Positions 1-8,309 of a stretch of 64,000 nucleotides of DNA are shown piece after piece (position 1 is the stretch's first letter; each line of letters starts with the position of its first letter). The translations under genes and the position numbers were made by a program. The notes beneath the pieces were generated by a model, which was not told the origin of the DNA, did not search any database, and saw nothing but the letters and a program-made list of their open reading frames with translations. Origin of the DNA: Streptococcus pasteurianus (GTDB lineage Bacteria > Bacillota > Bacilli > Lactobacillales > Streptococcaceae); the NCBI RefSeq assembly GCF_004843545.1, contig NZ_CP039457.1, positions 154,501 through 218,500 on the forward strand, given 5' to 3'.

Positions 1-125
1 GTTGACTTGCTTGTTAGTGGCAATAAGTTAATCACAATAGTACAAACCATAAAAACATCGTAAATTTTTTCAATGGTTGCTAGGTTATCAGAAGGTTTGA
101 TAATATCAAAAAGCTGTTTTTTCAT
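1..125 (-). CDS. Putative ion channel protein, N-terminal part (cut by window edge)
   Basis: An open frame on the minus strand starts at ATG 125 and runs off the left edge of the window. An AGGGA ribosome binding site lies 8 bases upstream of it. The 41 visible residues begin MKKQLFDIIKPSDNLATIEK and continue into a hydrophobic stretch (YDVFMVCTIVINLLPL) that looks like a first membrane helix. The short cytoplasmic lead followed by a helix resembles streptococcal voltage-gated-type potassium channel (ion transporter) proteins, but too little is present to be sure. It is divergent from the patatin-like gene, with about 110 bases between the two starts. Confidence 0.45.
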   Translation of the reverse strand, partial: MKKQLFDIIKPSDNLATIEKIYDVFMVCTIVINLLPLTSKS

Positions 126-192
126 AAATGTTTCCCTGATGTTGTTAGGACTATTATAAACATAGCAAAAACACTCTAAATAGCATGTTTTT

Positions 193-201
193 TGCTATAA
201 T
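193..201 (+). promoter_or_regulatory. Extended -10 promoter of the patatin-like gene
   Basis: TGC-TATAAT at 193-201 is a perfect extended -10 box. No good -35 box is visible 17 bases upstream, as is common when the TGn extension is present. Transcription would begin near 208, leaving a leader of about 28 bases. Confidence 0.6.
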
Positions 202-235
202 TAAGTAACAAAGTGAGAAAGAACGGAGAATAAGG

Positions 236-1081
236 ATGGCTGTCGGTTTAGTATTAGAGGGTGGCGGCATGCGCGGTTTGTACACCGCTGGTGTCTTGGA
301 TACCTTTTTAGATGCGGGAATTAAGGTGGATGGTGTTGTCTCGGTATCTGCTGGGGCCCTTTTTGGGGTGAATTTTTTGTCAAAACAAAAAGGCAGAGCC
401 CTCCGTTACAATAAAAAATATGCCACAAATCCGGGGTACATGGGACTTCGTTCATGGTTGAAAACAGGAAATGTGGTCAATAAAGAATTTGCCTACTACA
501 AAGTTCCGATGGAACTGGATATTTTTGACGAGGAAGCTTTTGAAAAATCAGGTGTACCTTTCTATGTAACAGTAACTAATTTAGCAACAGGAAAAGCTGA
601 GTATCATAAGGTTGACAATGTCTTTGAACAAATGGAGTTACTTCGTGCGAGTTCAGCATTGCCTTTGGCGTCAAAAATCGTTGAGTGGCAAAGCAATAAA
701 TACCTTGATGGTGGTCTGTCAGACAGTATTCCAGTCGATTTTGCCAAAAGCCTTGGTTTTGATAAATTGATTGTTGTTTTAACACGTCCAATTGATTACC
801 GTAAAAAGCCAAGTAATGGTCGTGTCTATAAACTTTTTTACAGAAAATACCCTAAGTTTGTAGAAGTCGCTTCAAAACGTTATCAACACTATAACGACAC
901 CATTGAACACATTAGCAATTTGGAAAATGAAGGCGAACTTTTTGCCATTCGCCCAAGCCAAAATCTGGAAATCGGACGACTTGAAACCAACCCCGACAAA
1001 TACGAAGAAATTTACCAAATCGGTGTCAAAGATACCAAAGCAATCATGGAACAATTGAAAGATTATTTAGCAAATGACTAA
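236..1081 (+). CDS. Patatin-like phospholipase family protein
   Basis: The 281-residue protein has the patatin layout. A glycine-rich oxyanion-hole motif EGGGMRG lies near residues 8-14, the nucleophile elbow VSVSAGA near residue 36, and the DGG motif supplying the catalytic Asp near residue 158. It is likely a cytoplasmic serine lipid acyl hydrolase of the YjjU type, with no signal peptide or membrane segment; the substrate is unknown. The elbow normally reads GxSxG, but here the first Gly is Ser (S-V-S-A-G). The start at 236 follows GGAGAATAAGG. A terminator follows at 1127-1160, so the gene is probably monocistronic. Confidence 0.85.
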   Translation: MAVGLVLEGGGMRGLYTAGVLDTFLDAGIKVDGVVSVSAGALFGVNFLSKQKGRALRYNKKYATNPGYMGLRSWLKTGNVVNKEFAYYKVPMELDIFDEEAFEKSGVPFYVTVTNLATGKAEYHKVDNVFEQMELLRASSALPLASKIVEWQSNKYLDGGLSDSIPVDFAKSLGFDKLIVVLTRPIDYRKKPSNGRVYKLFYRKYPKFVEVASKRYQHYNDTIEHISNLENEGELFAIRPSQNLEIGRLETNPDKYEEIYQIGVKDTKAIMEQLKDYLAND

Positions 1082-1126
1082 ATGAGCATTTGATTTGACT
1101 AAAAATTCTTCTTATCAACTGAAAAC

Positions 1127-1160
1127 AGGCATGAAATCCCTTGTGATTTCGCCTTTTTTC
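1127..1160 (+). terminator. Rho-independent terminator after the patatin-like gene
   Basis: AGGC (1127-1130) plus GAAATC (1133-1138) pair with GATTTC plus GCCT (1145-1154), with a two-base bulge. A T-run to 1159 follows. It separates the patatin-like gene from leuS. Confidence 0.7.
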
Positions 1161-1173
1161 TTTATTCTTTTCG

Positions 1174-1182
1174 TGGTATAAT
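1174..1182 (+). promoter_or_regulatory. Extended -10 promoter of leuS
   Basis: TGG-TATAAT at 1174-1182 lies 32 bases before the leuS start. The leader is too short for a T-box, so the aminoacyl-tRNA-sensing control common for such genes in other Firmicutes is not seen here. Confidence 0.65.
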
Positions 1183-1213
1183 AGTAACCAACACTAAGAA
1201 CATGGAGAATGAC

Positions 1214-3715
1214 ATGGCAACTTATAATCATAAAGAAATTGAGAAAAAATGGCAGGCCTATTGGGCTGTTAATCATACGTTTAAAACAGGAACAGACGCT
1301 GATAAACCAAATTTTTATGCGTTGGATATGTTCCCTTACCCATCTGGAGCTGGTCTGCACGTAGGACATCCAGAAGGATACACTGCGACTGATATTCTTA
1401 GCCGTTTCAAACGCGCTCAAGGCTACAACGTTCTTCACCCAATGGGTTGGGATGCTTTCGGACTTCCTGCCGAACAATACGCAATGGATACAGGTAATGA
1501 CCCAGCTGAATTTACAGCTAAAAACATTGCAAACTTCAAACGCCAAATCAACTCACTTGGTTTCTCATATGACTGGGATCGTGAAGTGAACACAACTGAC
1601 CCTAATTATTACAAATGGACTCAGTGGATTTTCACAAAATTATACGAAAAAGGCTTGGCGTACGAAGCTGAAGTACCAGTTAACTGGGTTGAAGAATTAG
1701 GGACAGCTATCGCCAACGAAGAAGTGCTGCCTGACGGGACATCTGAACGTGGTGGTTATCCAGTTGTTCGTAAACCGATGCGCCAATGGATGCTTAAAAT
1801 CACAGCTTACGCTGAACGTCTGCTCGAAGATTTAGAAGACCTTGATTGGCCAGAATCAATCAAAGATATGCAACGTAACTGGATTGGTAAATCAACTGGT
1901 GCTAACGTTACTTTTAAAATCAAAGATACGGATAAAGATTTCACCGTCTTTACAACTCGTCCAGATACATTATTTGGTGCGACTTACGCTGTTTTAGCGC
2001 CTGAGCACCCACTTGTTGAAGCTATTACAACACCAGAACAAGCGCAAGCAGTTGCTGACTACCAACACCAAGCAAGCCTTAAATCTGACCTTGCTCGTAC
2101 AGACCTTGCTAAAGAAAAAACAGGTGTTTGGACTGGTAGCTATGCCATTAACCCAGTAACTGGTAAAGAAATGCCAATCTGGATTGCTGATTATGTTCTT
2201 GTAAGCTACGGTACTGGTGCTATCATGGCTGTTCCTGCTCACGATACACGTGACTGGGAATTCGCAAAACAATTTGACTTGGAAATCATTCCAGTTCTTG
2301 AAGGCGGAAATGTTGAAGAGGAAGCTTACACAGAAGACGGACTTCACGTCAATTCTGGTTTCCTAGATGGACTTGATAAAGCGCAAGCTATTGATAAAAT
2401 GGTTGAATGGCTTGAAGCAGAAGGCGTTGGTAACAAGAAAGTAACTTACCGCTTGCGTGACTGGCTTTTCTCACGTCAACGTTATTGGGGTGAACCAATC
2501 CCAATCATCCACTGGGAAGACGGTACAACAACAGCTGTTCCAGAGGAGCAATTACCACTTGTATTGCCAGTAACAAAAGACATCAAACCTTCAGGTACGG
2601 GTGAATCACCACTTGCTAACTTGACTGATTGGCTTGAAGTGACACGCGAAGACGGCGTTAAAGGTCGCCGTGAAACCAATACAATGCCACAATGGGCTGG
2701 TTCAAGCTGGTACTTCTTGCGTTACATTGATCCACACAACGATGAAAAATTGGCTGATGAAGAGCTTCTCAAAGCTTGGTTGCCAGTTGATATTTACATC
2801 GGTGGTGCAGAACACGCTGTGCTTCACCTTCTTTATGCTCGTTTCTGGCATAAATTCCTTTATGATTTAGGTGTTGTTCCAACCAAAGAACCATTCCAAA
2901 AACTCTTTAACCAAGGGATGATTTTGGGAACAAGCTACCGCGATCACCGTGGTGCACTTGTGGCAACTGACAAAGTTGAAAAACGTGACGGTTCATTCTT
3001 CCACATTGAAACTGGTGAAGAACTTGAACAAGCACCAGCGAAAATGTCTAAATCACTTAAAAACGTTGTTAACCCTGATGATGTGGTTGAACATTATGGT
3101 GCAGATACACTTCGCGTGTACGAAATGTTCATGGGACCACTTGATGCCTCAATCGCATGGTCTGAAGAAGGTCTTGAAGGCTCACGTAAATTCCTCGACC
3201 GCGTCTATCGCTTGTTGACAACAAAAGAAATTGTTGCAGAAAACAATGGCAATTTGGATAAAGTTTACAACGAAACAGTCAAAGCTGTAACTGAACAACT
3301 TGAAGCCATGAAATTCAATACAGCTATTGCGCAATTAATGGTATTCGTCAACGCTGCTAACAAAGAGGACAAACTCTTTGCTGACTACGCTAAAGGATTT
3401 GTACAATTGTTAGCACCATTTGCACCACACCTTTCTGAAGAATTGTGGCAAACATTGACACAATCAGGTGAATCAATTTCATACGTTGCATGGCCAACAT
3501 GGGACGAAGCAAAACTCGTTGAAAACGACGTTGAAATTGTTATCCAAATCAAAGGTAAAGTACGTGCTAAACTTGTTGTACCAAAAGATTCAAGCCGTGA
3601 AGAACTTGAAAAACTTGCCCTTGCTAACGACAAAATCCAAACAGAAATCGCTGGCAAAGACATTATTAAAGTAATTGCGGTACCTAACAAACTTGTAAAT
3701 ATTGTTGTGAAATAG
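1214..3715 (+). CDS. leuS: Leucyl-tRNA synthetase
   Basis: This class I aminoacyl-tRNA synthetase charges tRNA-Leu in the cytoplasm. The 833-residue product has the HIGH-type motif (HVGHPEGY, near residue 50), the CP1 editing region in the middle, and KMSKS (near residue 613) followed by the anticodon-binding part. An in-frame ATG exists 12 bases upstream at 1202, but the GGAG at 1204-1207 lies inside that extension and serves the ATG at 1214. That start also gives the family's usual length. It has its own promoter and a strong terminator at 3826-3865. Confidence 0.97.
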   Translation: MATYNHKEIEKKWQAYWAVNHTFKTGTDADKPNFYALDMFPYPSGAGLHVGHPEGYTATDILSRFKRAQGYNVLHPMGWDAFGLPAEQYAMDTGNDPAEFTAKNIANFKRQINSLGFSYDWDREVNTTDPNYYKWTQWIFTKLYEKGLAYEAEVPVNWVEELGTAIANEEVLPDGTSERGGYPVVRKPMRQWMLKITAYAERLLEDLEDLDWPESIKDMQRNWIGKSTGANVTFKIKDTDKDFTVFTTRPDTLFGATYAVLAPEHPLVEAITTPEQAQAVADYQHQASLKSDLARTDLAKEKTGVWTGSYAINPVTGKEMPIWIADYVLVSYGTGAIMAVPAHDTRDWEFAKQFDLEIIPVLEGGNVEEEAYTEDGLHVNSGFLDGLDKAQAIDKMVEWLEAEGVGNKKVTYRLRDWLFSRQRYWGEPIPIIHWEDGTTTAVPEEQLPLVLPVTKDIKPSGTGESPLANLTDWLEVTREDGVKGRRETNTMPQWAGSSWYFLRYIDPHNDEKLADEELLKAWLPVDIYIGGAEHAVLHLLYARFWHKFLYDLGVVPTKEPFQKLFNQGMILGTSYRDHRGALVATDKVEKRDGSFFHIETGEELEQAPAKMSKSLKNVVNPDDVVEHYGADTLRVYEMFMGPLDASIAWSEEGLEGSRKFLDRVYRLLTTKEIVAENNGNLDKVYNETVKAVTEQLEAMKFNTAIAQLMVFVNAANKEDKLFADYAKGFVQLLAPFAPHLSEELWQTLTQSGESISYVAWPTWDEAKLVENDVEIVIQIKGKVRAKLVVPKDSSREELEKLALANDKIQTEIAGKDIIKVIAVPNKLVNIVVK

Positions 3716-3795
3716 ATTTTTGATACAAGTTTGTTAGCTTTATTTCCAACCTCATCCCCTCTCCCGGAGCTTTTGAGCAGTGCCTAACAAACTTG
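3683..3795. repeat. Triplicated 13-base motif at the leuS 3' end
   Basis: CCTAACAAACTTGT, the codons for leuS residues PNKL, stands at 3683-3696. Its inverted copy ACAAGTTTGTTAG is at 3725-3737 and a second direct copy CCTAACAAACTTG is at 3783-3795. The second direct copy is also preceded by GTG in the same phase, so it would again encode VPNKL. The copies may be debris of a small duplication. The inverted pair could fold into a stem around the leuS stop codon. Confidence 0.7.
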
Positions 3796-3825
3796 AATCT
3801 CGTGGTAAAATAATCACTATATATA

Positions 3826-3865
3826 ACCAAAAACTCCTGTCCAATGGGTAGGAGTTTTTGGTTTA
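3826..3865 (+). terminator. leuS: Rho-independent terminator after leuS
   Basis: There is a perfect 13-base stem, ACCAAAAACTCCT (3826-3838) with AGGAGTTTTTGGT (3850-3862), and an 11-base loop. T-richness on both flanks would also allow function on the other strand. Confidence 0.85.
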
Positions 3866-3902
3866 TGAAGATGATGTCTGGTAAAACTTGGTAAAACCTC
3901 AT

Positions 3903-3939
3903 GGTAAACGTTTACAAAAAATTAGCTAAAGAGTAAAAT
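3903..3939 (+). promoter_or_regulatory. Promoter with overlapping cre box before the aldose epimerase gene
   Basis: The -35 TTTACA (3911-3916) and -10 TAAAAT (3934-3939) are separated by 17 bases. GGTAAACGTTTACA (3903-3916) matches the catabolite responsive element consensus TGWAANCGNTNWCA at 13 of 14 positions and covers the -35 box. This predicts CcpA repression of the gene at 3971. Confidence 0.75.
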
Positions 3940-3970
3940 AAAAGAAAGAATCTAAGAAAGAGGGCAAAAA

Positions 3971-5002
3971 ATGGAAGTCAAACAAGAAATTGTTGAGACA
4001 ATTAATGGGCAAAAGGTTGAAAAATACACTATTATTAATGATAATGGTGTCCAAGTTGGTTTACTAACGCTGGGAGCAACTTGGCAAGAATTTTTAGTGC
4101 CAGATGACAAAGGAGGTCAGAAAAATCTTATCATTGGTTTTGATAAGCCAAGTGATTATCTGAAAAATCCTTTATGTGCAGGTCAATCAATCGGACGTGT
4201 TGCAGGGCGTATTAATCAAGGGAAAGTTAACCTTGATGGCAAAGAAATTCAGCTACAACAAAATGAAAAAGGAAACACTCTTCACGGTGGACCTCAAGGA
4301 TTTCATCAGCAAATCTGGACTGCATTTATCGAAGCTGGTCAAAATGCGCTTAGTGTGGTGATGACTTATGACGCTAAAGAGGAAATTGACCATTTCCCAG
4401 GAGATATGCAGGTAGAAGTGCGATTTACGCTAGACAATGCAAATCGTTTTACGATTGTTTATACGGGCAAAAATACTACTAAAACAACGCTTTTTAACCC
4501 AACCAACCATGTTTATTTTAACTTGGGAAATCGTCAAGATTTAAGTCAGCACACCTTCACTTTGGCAGCAGACCATTATTTAGAGACTCGTGATGATTTG
4601 ATTCCGACAGGAAAATTCATTGACGTTGCTGGCACAGCTTATGATTTTCAAACTGGGCAAAACCTTGGAGAGGCTATCGCTGATACAGGCGGGCTTGACG
4701 ATGCTTTCTTGGTAAATGCTTCGCTTGATAAACCTTGTGGAGAATTGAAAGATGAGGAAAGTGGCGATTCTGTTCACCTTTATTCTGACCGTGATGCTTG
4801 GGTCGTTTACAGCATGGGTGGTATTCCTGAAGGTATTTATCCAGCGCGTGATAAGGGCAAAATGGCTAAAGAATTTGAATCCTTAGCACTTGAAGCACAA
4901 TTTCTCCCAGATGCTATTAATCATGATAATTTTGGTGACATTACCCTGCAAGCAAATGAGGAGAAAAGCTACACAATCGCTTTTGAGTATCATAAAGGAT
5001 AA
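3971..5002 (+). CDS. galM: Aldose 1-epimerase (mutarotase)
   Basis: The 343-residue protein belongs to the aldose epimerase family, which interconverts alpha and beta anomers of galactose or glucose. Landmarks are GRVAGRI near residue 77, HGG(P) near residue 101, the catalytic-His motif NPTNHVYFNL near residue 178, and the catalytic Glu in ESLALEAQFLPDAIN near residue 310. It is a cytoplasmic protein with no signal peptide. The start follows AAGAGGG. It stands alone between its cre-controlled promoter and a terminator, away from galK at the other end of the window. It is distinct from the shorter LacX-type epimerase at 45955. The exact sugar is not certain from sequence. Confidence 0.88.
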   Translation: MEVKQEIVETINGQKVEKYTIINDNGVQVGLLTLGATWQEFLVPDDKGGQKNLIIGFDKPSDYLKNPLCAGQSIGRVAGRINQGKVNLDGKEIQLQQNEKGNTLHGGPQGFHQQIWTAFIEAGQNALSVVMTYDAKEEIDHFPGDMQVEVRFTLDNANRFTIVYTGKNTTKTTLFNPTNHVYFNLGNRQDLSQHTFTLAADHYLETRDDLIPTGKFIDVAGTAYDFQTGQNLGEAIADTGGLDDAFLVNASLDKPCGELKDEESGDSVHLYSDRDAWVVYSMGGIPEGIYPARDKGKMAKEFESLALEAQFLPDAINHDNFGDITLQANEEKSYTIAFEYHKG

Positions 5003-5022
5003 TATCGTTTTACAAACTCAGT

Positions 5023-5058
5023 TAAAAAGAGATTTCTGTTTGGAATCTCTTTTTATTA
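5023..5058 (+). terminator. Rho-independent terminator after galM
   Basis: AAAAAGAGATT (5024-5034) pairs with AATCTCTTTTT (5044-5054), with a 9-base loop and a T-rich tail. Confidence 0.85.
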
Positions 5059-5217
5059 TTTATAATTGATTCTTGCATTATGATTGAGAAAATCCAGTCA
5101 GAGCAAAATAGTTGTGTGAAAACACACTTTGTAGTAGCATAACGTTATACAATTCTACATACTGTATTCCAACATCGAAGTAATATAGTATGACGAATTA
5201 GAAAGGAAATGTAAATA

Positions 5218-5442
5218 ATGATTGAAATTACATTTTTAAACGCAGGAAACCAAGAACGAGTGGTGACGTTTGACTCATACGAGGAATTCGAACGTTCACA
5301 GCAAGCTTGCTCAATCGATATTGCTGACTATTACAAAGTCACTAAGGTCGTTTATAATGGTCATGTACTGGACTATTCAGGAAATTATGGCAACTTATTT
5401 TACTACTTTTTAAAACAAGATTTAACACAGTATCGTATTTAA
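5218..5442 (+). CDS. DUF4649 family small protein
   Basis: The 74-residue protein is rich in acidic and aromatic residues (VTFDSYEEFERSQ, HVLDYSGNYGNLFYYFL). It matches the streptococcal DUF4649 family as I recognise it. There is no signal peptide or membrane helix and the function is unknown. GAAAGGAAATG before the ATG is a usable ribosome binding site. It is followed by the bidirectional terminator at 5529-5554 and faces the tRNA-Lys/6S RNA unit tail to tail. Confidence 0.75.
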   Translation: MIEITFLNAGNQERVVTFDSYEEFERSQQACSIDIADYYKVTKVVYNGHVLDYSGNYGNLFYYFLKQDLTQYRI

Positions 5443-5528
5443 CGACGTTTTTCATTTATGAATAAAGACGACCAGCAGACCGTCAAAAATTTATGATAAA
5501 ATCGCAATAAATCGATTTTAGAACAAGC

Positions 5529-5554
5529 AAAAAGCCCCAAACAAAGGGCTTTTT
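5529..5554. terminator. Bidirectional terminator between the DUF4649 gene and tRNA-Lys
   Basis: AAAAAGCCC (5529-5537) pairs with GGGCTTTTT (5546-5554). The A-run on one side and T-run on the other make it usable in both directions. It would end both the plus-strand DUF4649 transcript and the minus-strand 6S RNA/tRNA transcript. Confidence 0.85.
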
Positions 5555-5568
5555 CTTATGATGTTTAG

Positions 5569-5641
5569 TCCTCCCTATAGGGCTCGAACCTATGACCCAT
5601 GGATTAAGAGTCCACTGCTCTACCAACTGAGCTAAGGAAGG
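5569..5641 (-). tRNA. tRNA-Lys (anticodon CTT)
   Basis: The full cloverleaf can be drawn on the minus strand. The acceptor stem is CCTTCCT/AGGGAGG with discriminator A at 5569. The D arm starts GCTCAGTTGG, and the anticodon stem GTGGA/TCCAT encloses loop CTCTTAA. The T arm is ATAGG-TTCGAGC-CCTAT. The anticodon CTT (plus-strand 5606-5608) reads lysine AAG. CCA is not encoded. Its 5' end lies only a few bases after the 6S RNA closing stem, so the two are probably co-transcribed. Confidence 0.95.
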
Positions 5642-5642
5642 A

Positions 5643-5839
5643 TAAGAAGCTGTATTGGCACCGTGATTCACGATTTGTATTGAACCCGCAATCTACAAGC
5701 AGGTGGGCAACTCGCTTCTCCTTAGTTGCTTCCGCGTGTAACGGCCTGCATACTGGAGAAAGACTACTGTTTCCCGAAATACAAATATTTAGTCGGTCAA
5801 CACATTGATGTGAATTCGTATGCCACAGCAATAACCTAT
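5643..5839 (-). ncRNA. ssrS: 6S RNA (RNA polymerase regulator)
   Basis: The minus-strand transcript folds into a long imperfect rod of about 195 bases with the 6S RNA layout. Its closing stem is GCTGT/ACAGC (plus 5829-5825 with 5653-5649), then GGCAT/GTGCC and ATTCAC/GTGAAT. The inner stem ATTTGTATT/AATACAAAT comes next, followed by a large mostly unpaired central bubble. The apical arm contains GCAGG/CCTGC and a GCAACT/AGTTGC hairpin. 6S RNA binds the housekeeping RNA polymerase by mimicking an open promoter. The assignment rests on architecture, length and its own strong promoter, not on a covariance-model search. The frames here read as short proteins are artefacts. Confidence 0.72.
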
Positions 5840-5845
5840 ATATCT

Positions 5846-5873
5846 ATAATAGCATTTTTAAAAAATATTTCAA
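5846..5873 (-). promoter_or_regulatory. Promoter of the 6S RNA-tRNA-Lys unit
   Basis: On the minus strand TTGAAA (5873-5868) and TATTAT (5851-5846) are 16 bases apart, with a TGC extension before the -10. The start would fall near 5839. The IS30 element ends 46 bases upstream of the -35 box, so the sequence upstream of this promoter is now IS-derived. Confidence 0.75.
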
Positions 5874-5904
5874 GGGCAAATCTTATTTTTTAGAAAGCGG
5901 TTTT

Positions 5905-5918
5905 CTTTTTAAGCATTA
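5905..5918. repeat. Direct repeat flanking the IS30 element, left copy
   Basis: CTTTTTAAGCATTA at 5905-5918 is repeated exactly at 6990-7003, immediately outside the two ends of the IS element. This is as expected for a target-site duplication, although 14 bases is long for this family. Confidence 0.75.
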
Positions 5919-6989
5919 GCCAAATTTCAAGTTCAAATTAGCCAGTCTGTAAAAACTCTTTAGGAGATTTATAATTGAATAGTTTCTTTGGATAGTTGTT
6001 AATCCAGTTTTCAATAAATGCGACTTGTTGTTGAGTCGCATTTTTGCTTCCCTTAGGCAACCAACGCCGGATGAGTCTATTATGATTCTCATTAGTACCA
6101 CGCTCCCAAGAAGAATACGGGTGGGCATAGTAGATATGAGTAGGGTCAAAAACTTCTGCTAAACGACTGAACTCAGCCCCGTTATCAGCTGTGATAGAGT
6201 TCATTTGATAATCCTTGAGGATTGCTTTCAGAGCTTGATTGACTGAAAACGCGGACTTATCGGGAATGAGTCGAATGATTTGATAACGACTCTTTCTATC
6301 GGTTAGAGTCAACAGACACTCGTTTTTTGCCCGTGTTTGAATAACTGTATCAATTTCAAAATCACCGATATTCTCACGCTTATTAATGCTTTCTGGTCGT
6401 TCCTCAATAGACTTTCCAGCTGGCTTAAAATTGGGACTAGCATGCTTTTTCTTAGCTTTCTCTTGTCGAGGATAAAGCATATCAGCCTTGGTCAATCCTA
6501 AGTGTCCATGATGAATCCAGTAGTAAATGGTAGAGATGGGAACAGGTATCCCTTTTGACTTTATCATCATCTCGGGAGAGTATTTCTGTTCGATGTAGTG
6601 AGTTATCTTTTCTTTGAGTCCCTTGGTTAGGGAGACTTGTTTAACAGAACGTTTGCGATTGTTTTGATAGGCTTTTTGAGCAAAATCAGCTGAGTAGATC
6701 ACTTCAAATTTTCCTTTACGCACTTGTTGTCTAACCTGACCACGTTTGACTTCGTTGTGAATGGTTTGAGGAGCTTTAGCTAATCTCCTAGCGATTTCAC
6801 GGTTTGAGAGCCCTTCTTGAAGCCAACGTTCAATCATTCTACGTTCAGTTAGTGTTAAATGTTTACTTTTTGGTGTATAATAGTTTTGCATCTCAGAGTC
6901 TTTCTAATTGTTGTTGTGGTGATTACAATTATATCTCTCTGAGATGTTTTTTGATACCCTTAGGTGGCTAACTTCATTTTAGAACTTTC
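5919..6989 (-). mobile_element. IS30-family insertion sequence (about 1.07 kb)
   Basis: The element consists of one transposase gene flanked by imperfect inverted repeats. The left end (5924-5944, ending AATTAGCCA) and the reverse complement of the right end (ending AGTTAGCCA near 6965) agree at about 14 of 21 positions. Exact 14-base direct repeats lie outside. The transposase frame is intact, so the copy may still be mobile. It is inserted between the 6S RNA promoter and the 3' end of rarA. Confidence 0.88.
5938..6891 (-). CDS. IS30-family transposase
   Basis: The 317-residue DDE transposase has an N-terminal helix-turn-helix (LTERRMIERWLQEGLSNREI, then ARRLAKAPQTIHNEVKRG). The catalytic core has Asp in GDFEIDTVIQ, Asp in SITADNGAEF and Glu in HPYSSWERGTNENHNRLIRR. 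It is full length for the family, with no frameshift. It is transcribed towards the 6S RNA gene, and its stop lies only about 20 bases inside the left end of the element. Confidence 0.95.
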   Translation of the reverse strand: MQNYYTPKSKHLTLTERRMIERWLQEGLSNREIARRLAKAPQTIHNEVKRGQVRQQVRKGKFEVIYSADFAQKAYQNNRKRSVKQVSLTKGLKEKITHYIEQKYSPEMMIKSKGIPVPISTIYYWIHHGHLGLTKADMLYPRQEKAKKKHASPNFKPAGKSIEERPESINKRENIGDFEIDTVIQTRAKNECLLTLTDRKSRYQIIRLIPDKSAFSVNQALKAILKDYQMNSITADNGAEFSRLAEVFDPTHIYYAHPYSSWERGTNENHNRLIRRWLPKGSKNATQQQVAFIENWINNYPKKLFNYKSPKEFLQTG

Positions 6990-7003
6990 CTTTTTAAGCA
7001 TTA
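6990..7003. repeat. Direct repeat flanking the IS30 element, right copy
   Basis: Exact second copy of CTTTTTAAGCATTA, adjacent to the right inverted repeat of the element; see the left copy at 5905-5918. Confidence 0.75.
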
Positions 7004-7040
7004 ATGAAAACTATTAAAATGAGAAAGTACCATATTATCA

Positions 7041-8309
7041 TTATTTAGACAGTTCATCAATTCGCTCTTTGTTAGCACCGAGGGCACGCTCGTATTTCCC
7101 AGTTTGGTTAGCATCAAAATAATTTTTTTCGACTAACTTATCTGGTAAATACTGCTGTTTAACCCATTTTTCAGGATAATCATGAGGGTATTTGTAGCCT
7201 TGTGCGTTTCCCAAATCTTTGCTGCCAGCGTAATGTCCGTCGCGTAGATGGCGTGGAATTGGCAAATTTCCGTTTTGATGAAGGTCGCTGATAGCCTTGT
7301 CAATCGCTGTAATGGCAGAATTTGATTTTGGTGATAAGGCAAGGTCAATTACGACGTTGGCAATTAAGATACGTGCTTCAGGAAAACCAATTCTTTGGGC
7401 AGCATCAAGGGCCGTAACCGTATGAATTTGAGCGTCAGGATTAGCAAGCCCAATATCCTCGTAAGCAATCACAGTCAGCCTGCGAGCAAGGCTTGGCAAA
7501 TCACCAGCTTCAATCAGACGAGCAGCGTAGTGCAGACTAGCATTGACATCAGAGCCACGAATGGATTTTTGCAAAGCTGACAGCACATCATAGTGACCAT
7601 CACCATCTTTATCCATGGTAATATAACTGCGCTGCAAGCTATTTTCAACGGTGTCAAGGCTAATGTGGCGCAGCTCGTTATCATCTGCTTTGGTTGACAT
7701 GACCGCTAAATCAAGCGAATTAAAAGCTGAGCGTAGGTCGCCGTTGGTTGCCGTTGCAATGAAATCAAGCGCATCGGCATCAATATCAACATCAAAGTCA
7801 AATCCGCGCTCTTTATCAGATAAAGCTGTTTGCAAAGCTGTCTTTATGTCATCAGTTGACAAAGGTTCTAATTCAAAAATTTGTACCCTTGAGCGAATGG
7901 CTGGCGTCACCGAAAAGAAAGGATTTTCAGTTGTTGCCCCAATCATGATAATATTGCCATTTTCAAGTAAAGGTAGCAAGAAATCTTGCTTGGTTTTATC
8001 TAAGCGGTGAATTTCGTCAAGCAGTAAGACTAAACCGCCAGAAAATTTAGCTTCCTCGGCAATTTCTTGCAGGCGCTTTTTGCTGTCTGTTGTAGCGTTG
8101 AACGTCCGAAAAGCGTATTTGGTTGTTCCTGCGATAGCGCTAGCGATTGAGGTCTTCCCGATACCAGGAGGACCGTAGAGAATCATTGATGACAGCATAT
8201 TGGCCTCCACCATACGGCGAATGATTTTTCCATCACCGACTAGATGCTTCTGCCCAATCACTTGGTCAATATTCTTAGGGCGCATTCGCAAAGCGAGATT
8301 ATTTGGCAT
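7041..8309 (-). CDS. rarA: Replication-associated recombination protein RarA (MgsA family AAA+ ATPase)
   Basis: The 422-residue clamp-loader-like AAA+ ATPase acts at stalled replication forks. It has Walker A (YGPPGIGKTS, near residue 47), Walker B (LLLDEIHRLDK, near residue 97), a sensor-1 region (IMIGATTENP), an arginine-finger SRV motif and the C-terminal RarA oligomerisation region. An in-frame extension reaches 8348, but the start at 8309 (MPNNLALRMRPKN) has a GGAGG site 6 bases away and gives the normal N terminus. It overlaps the end of the GNAT gene by 11 bases, indicating co-transcription and translational coupling. Confidence 0.93.
   Translation of the reverse strand: MPNNLALRMRPKNIDQVIGQKHLVGDGKIIRRMVEANMLSSMILYGPPGIGKTSIASAIAGTTKYAFRTFNATTDSKKRLQEIAEEAKFSGGLVLLLDEIHRLDKTKQDFLLPLLENGNIIMIGATTENPFFSVTPAIRSRVQIFELEPLSTDDIKTALQTALSDKERGFDFDVDIDADALDFIATATNGDLRSAFNSLDLAVMSTKADDNELRHISLDTVENSLQRSYITMDKDGDGHYDVLSALQKSIRGSDVNASLHYAARLIEAGDLPSLARRLTVIAYEDIGLANPDAQIHTVTALDAAQRIGFPEARILIANVVIDLALSPKSNSAITAIDKAISDLHQNGNLPIPRHLRDGHYAGSKDLGNAQGYKYPHDYPEKWVKQQYLPDKLVEKNYFDANQTGKYERALGANKERIDELSK

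Noticed and set aside
1082..1213. T-box leader for leuS
   Set aside because: Only about 30 bases lie between the -10 box and the start codon; no specifier loop or T-box sequence is present.
1115..1546. 143-codon frame antisense to leuS
   Set aside because: It overlaps the leuS start and promoter on the opposite strand, and its sequence mirrors leuS codons.
5483..5831. Two minus-strand frames of 62 and 75 codons
   Set aside because: They lie entirely over the tRNA-Lys and 6S RNA genes and have no homology I recognise.
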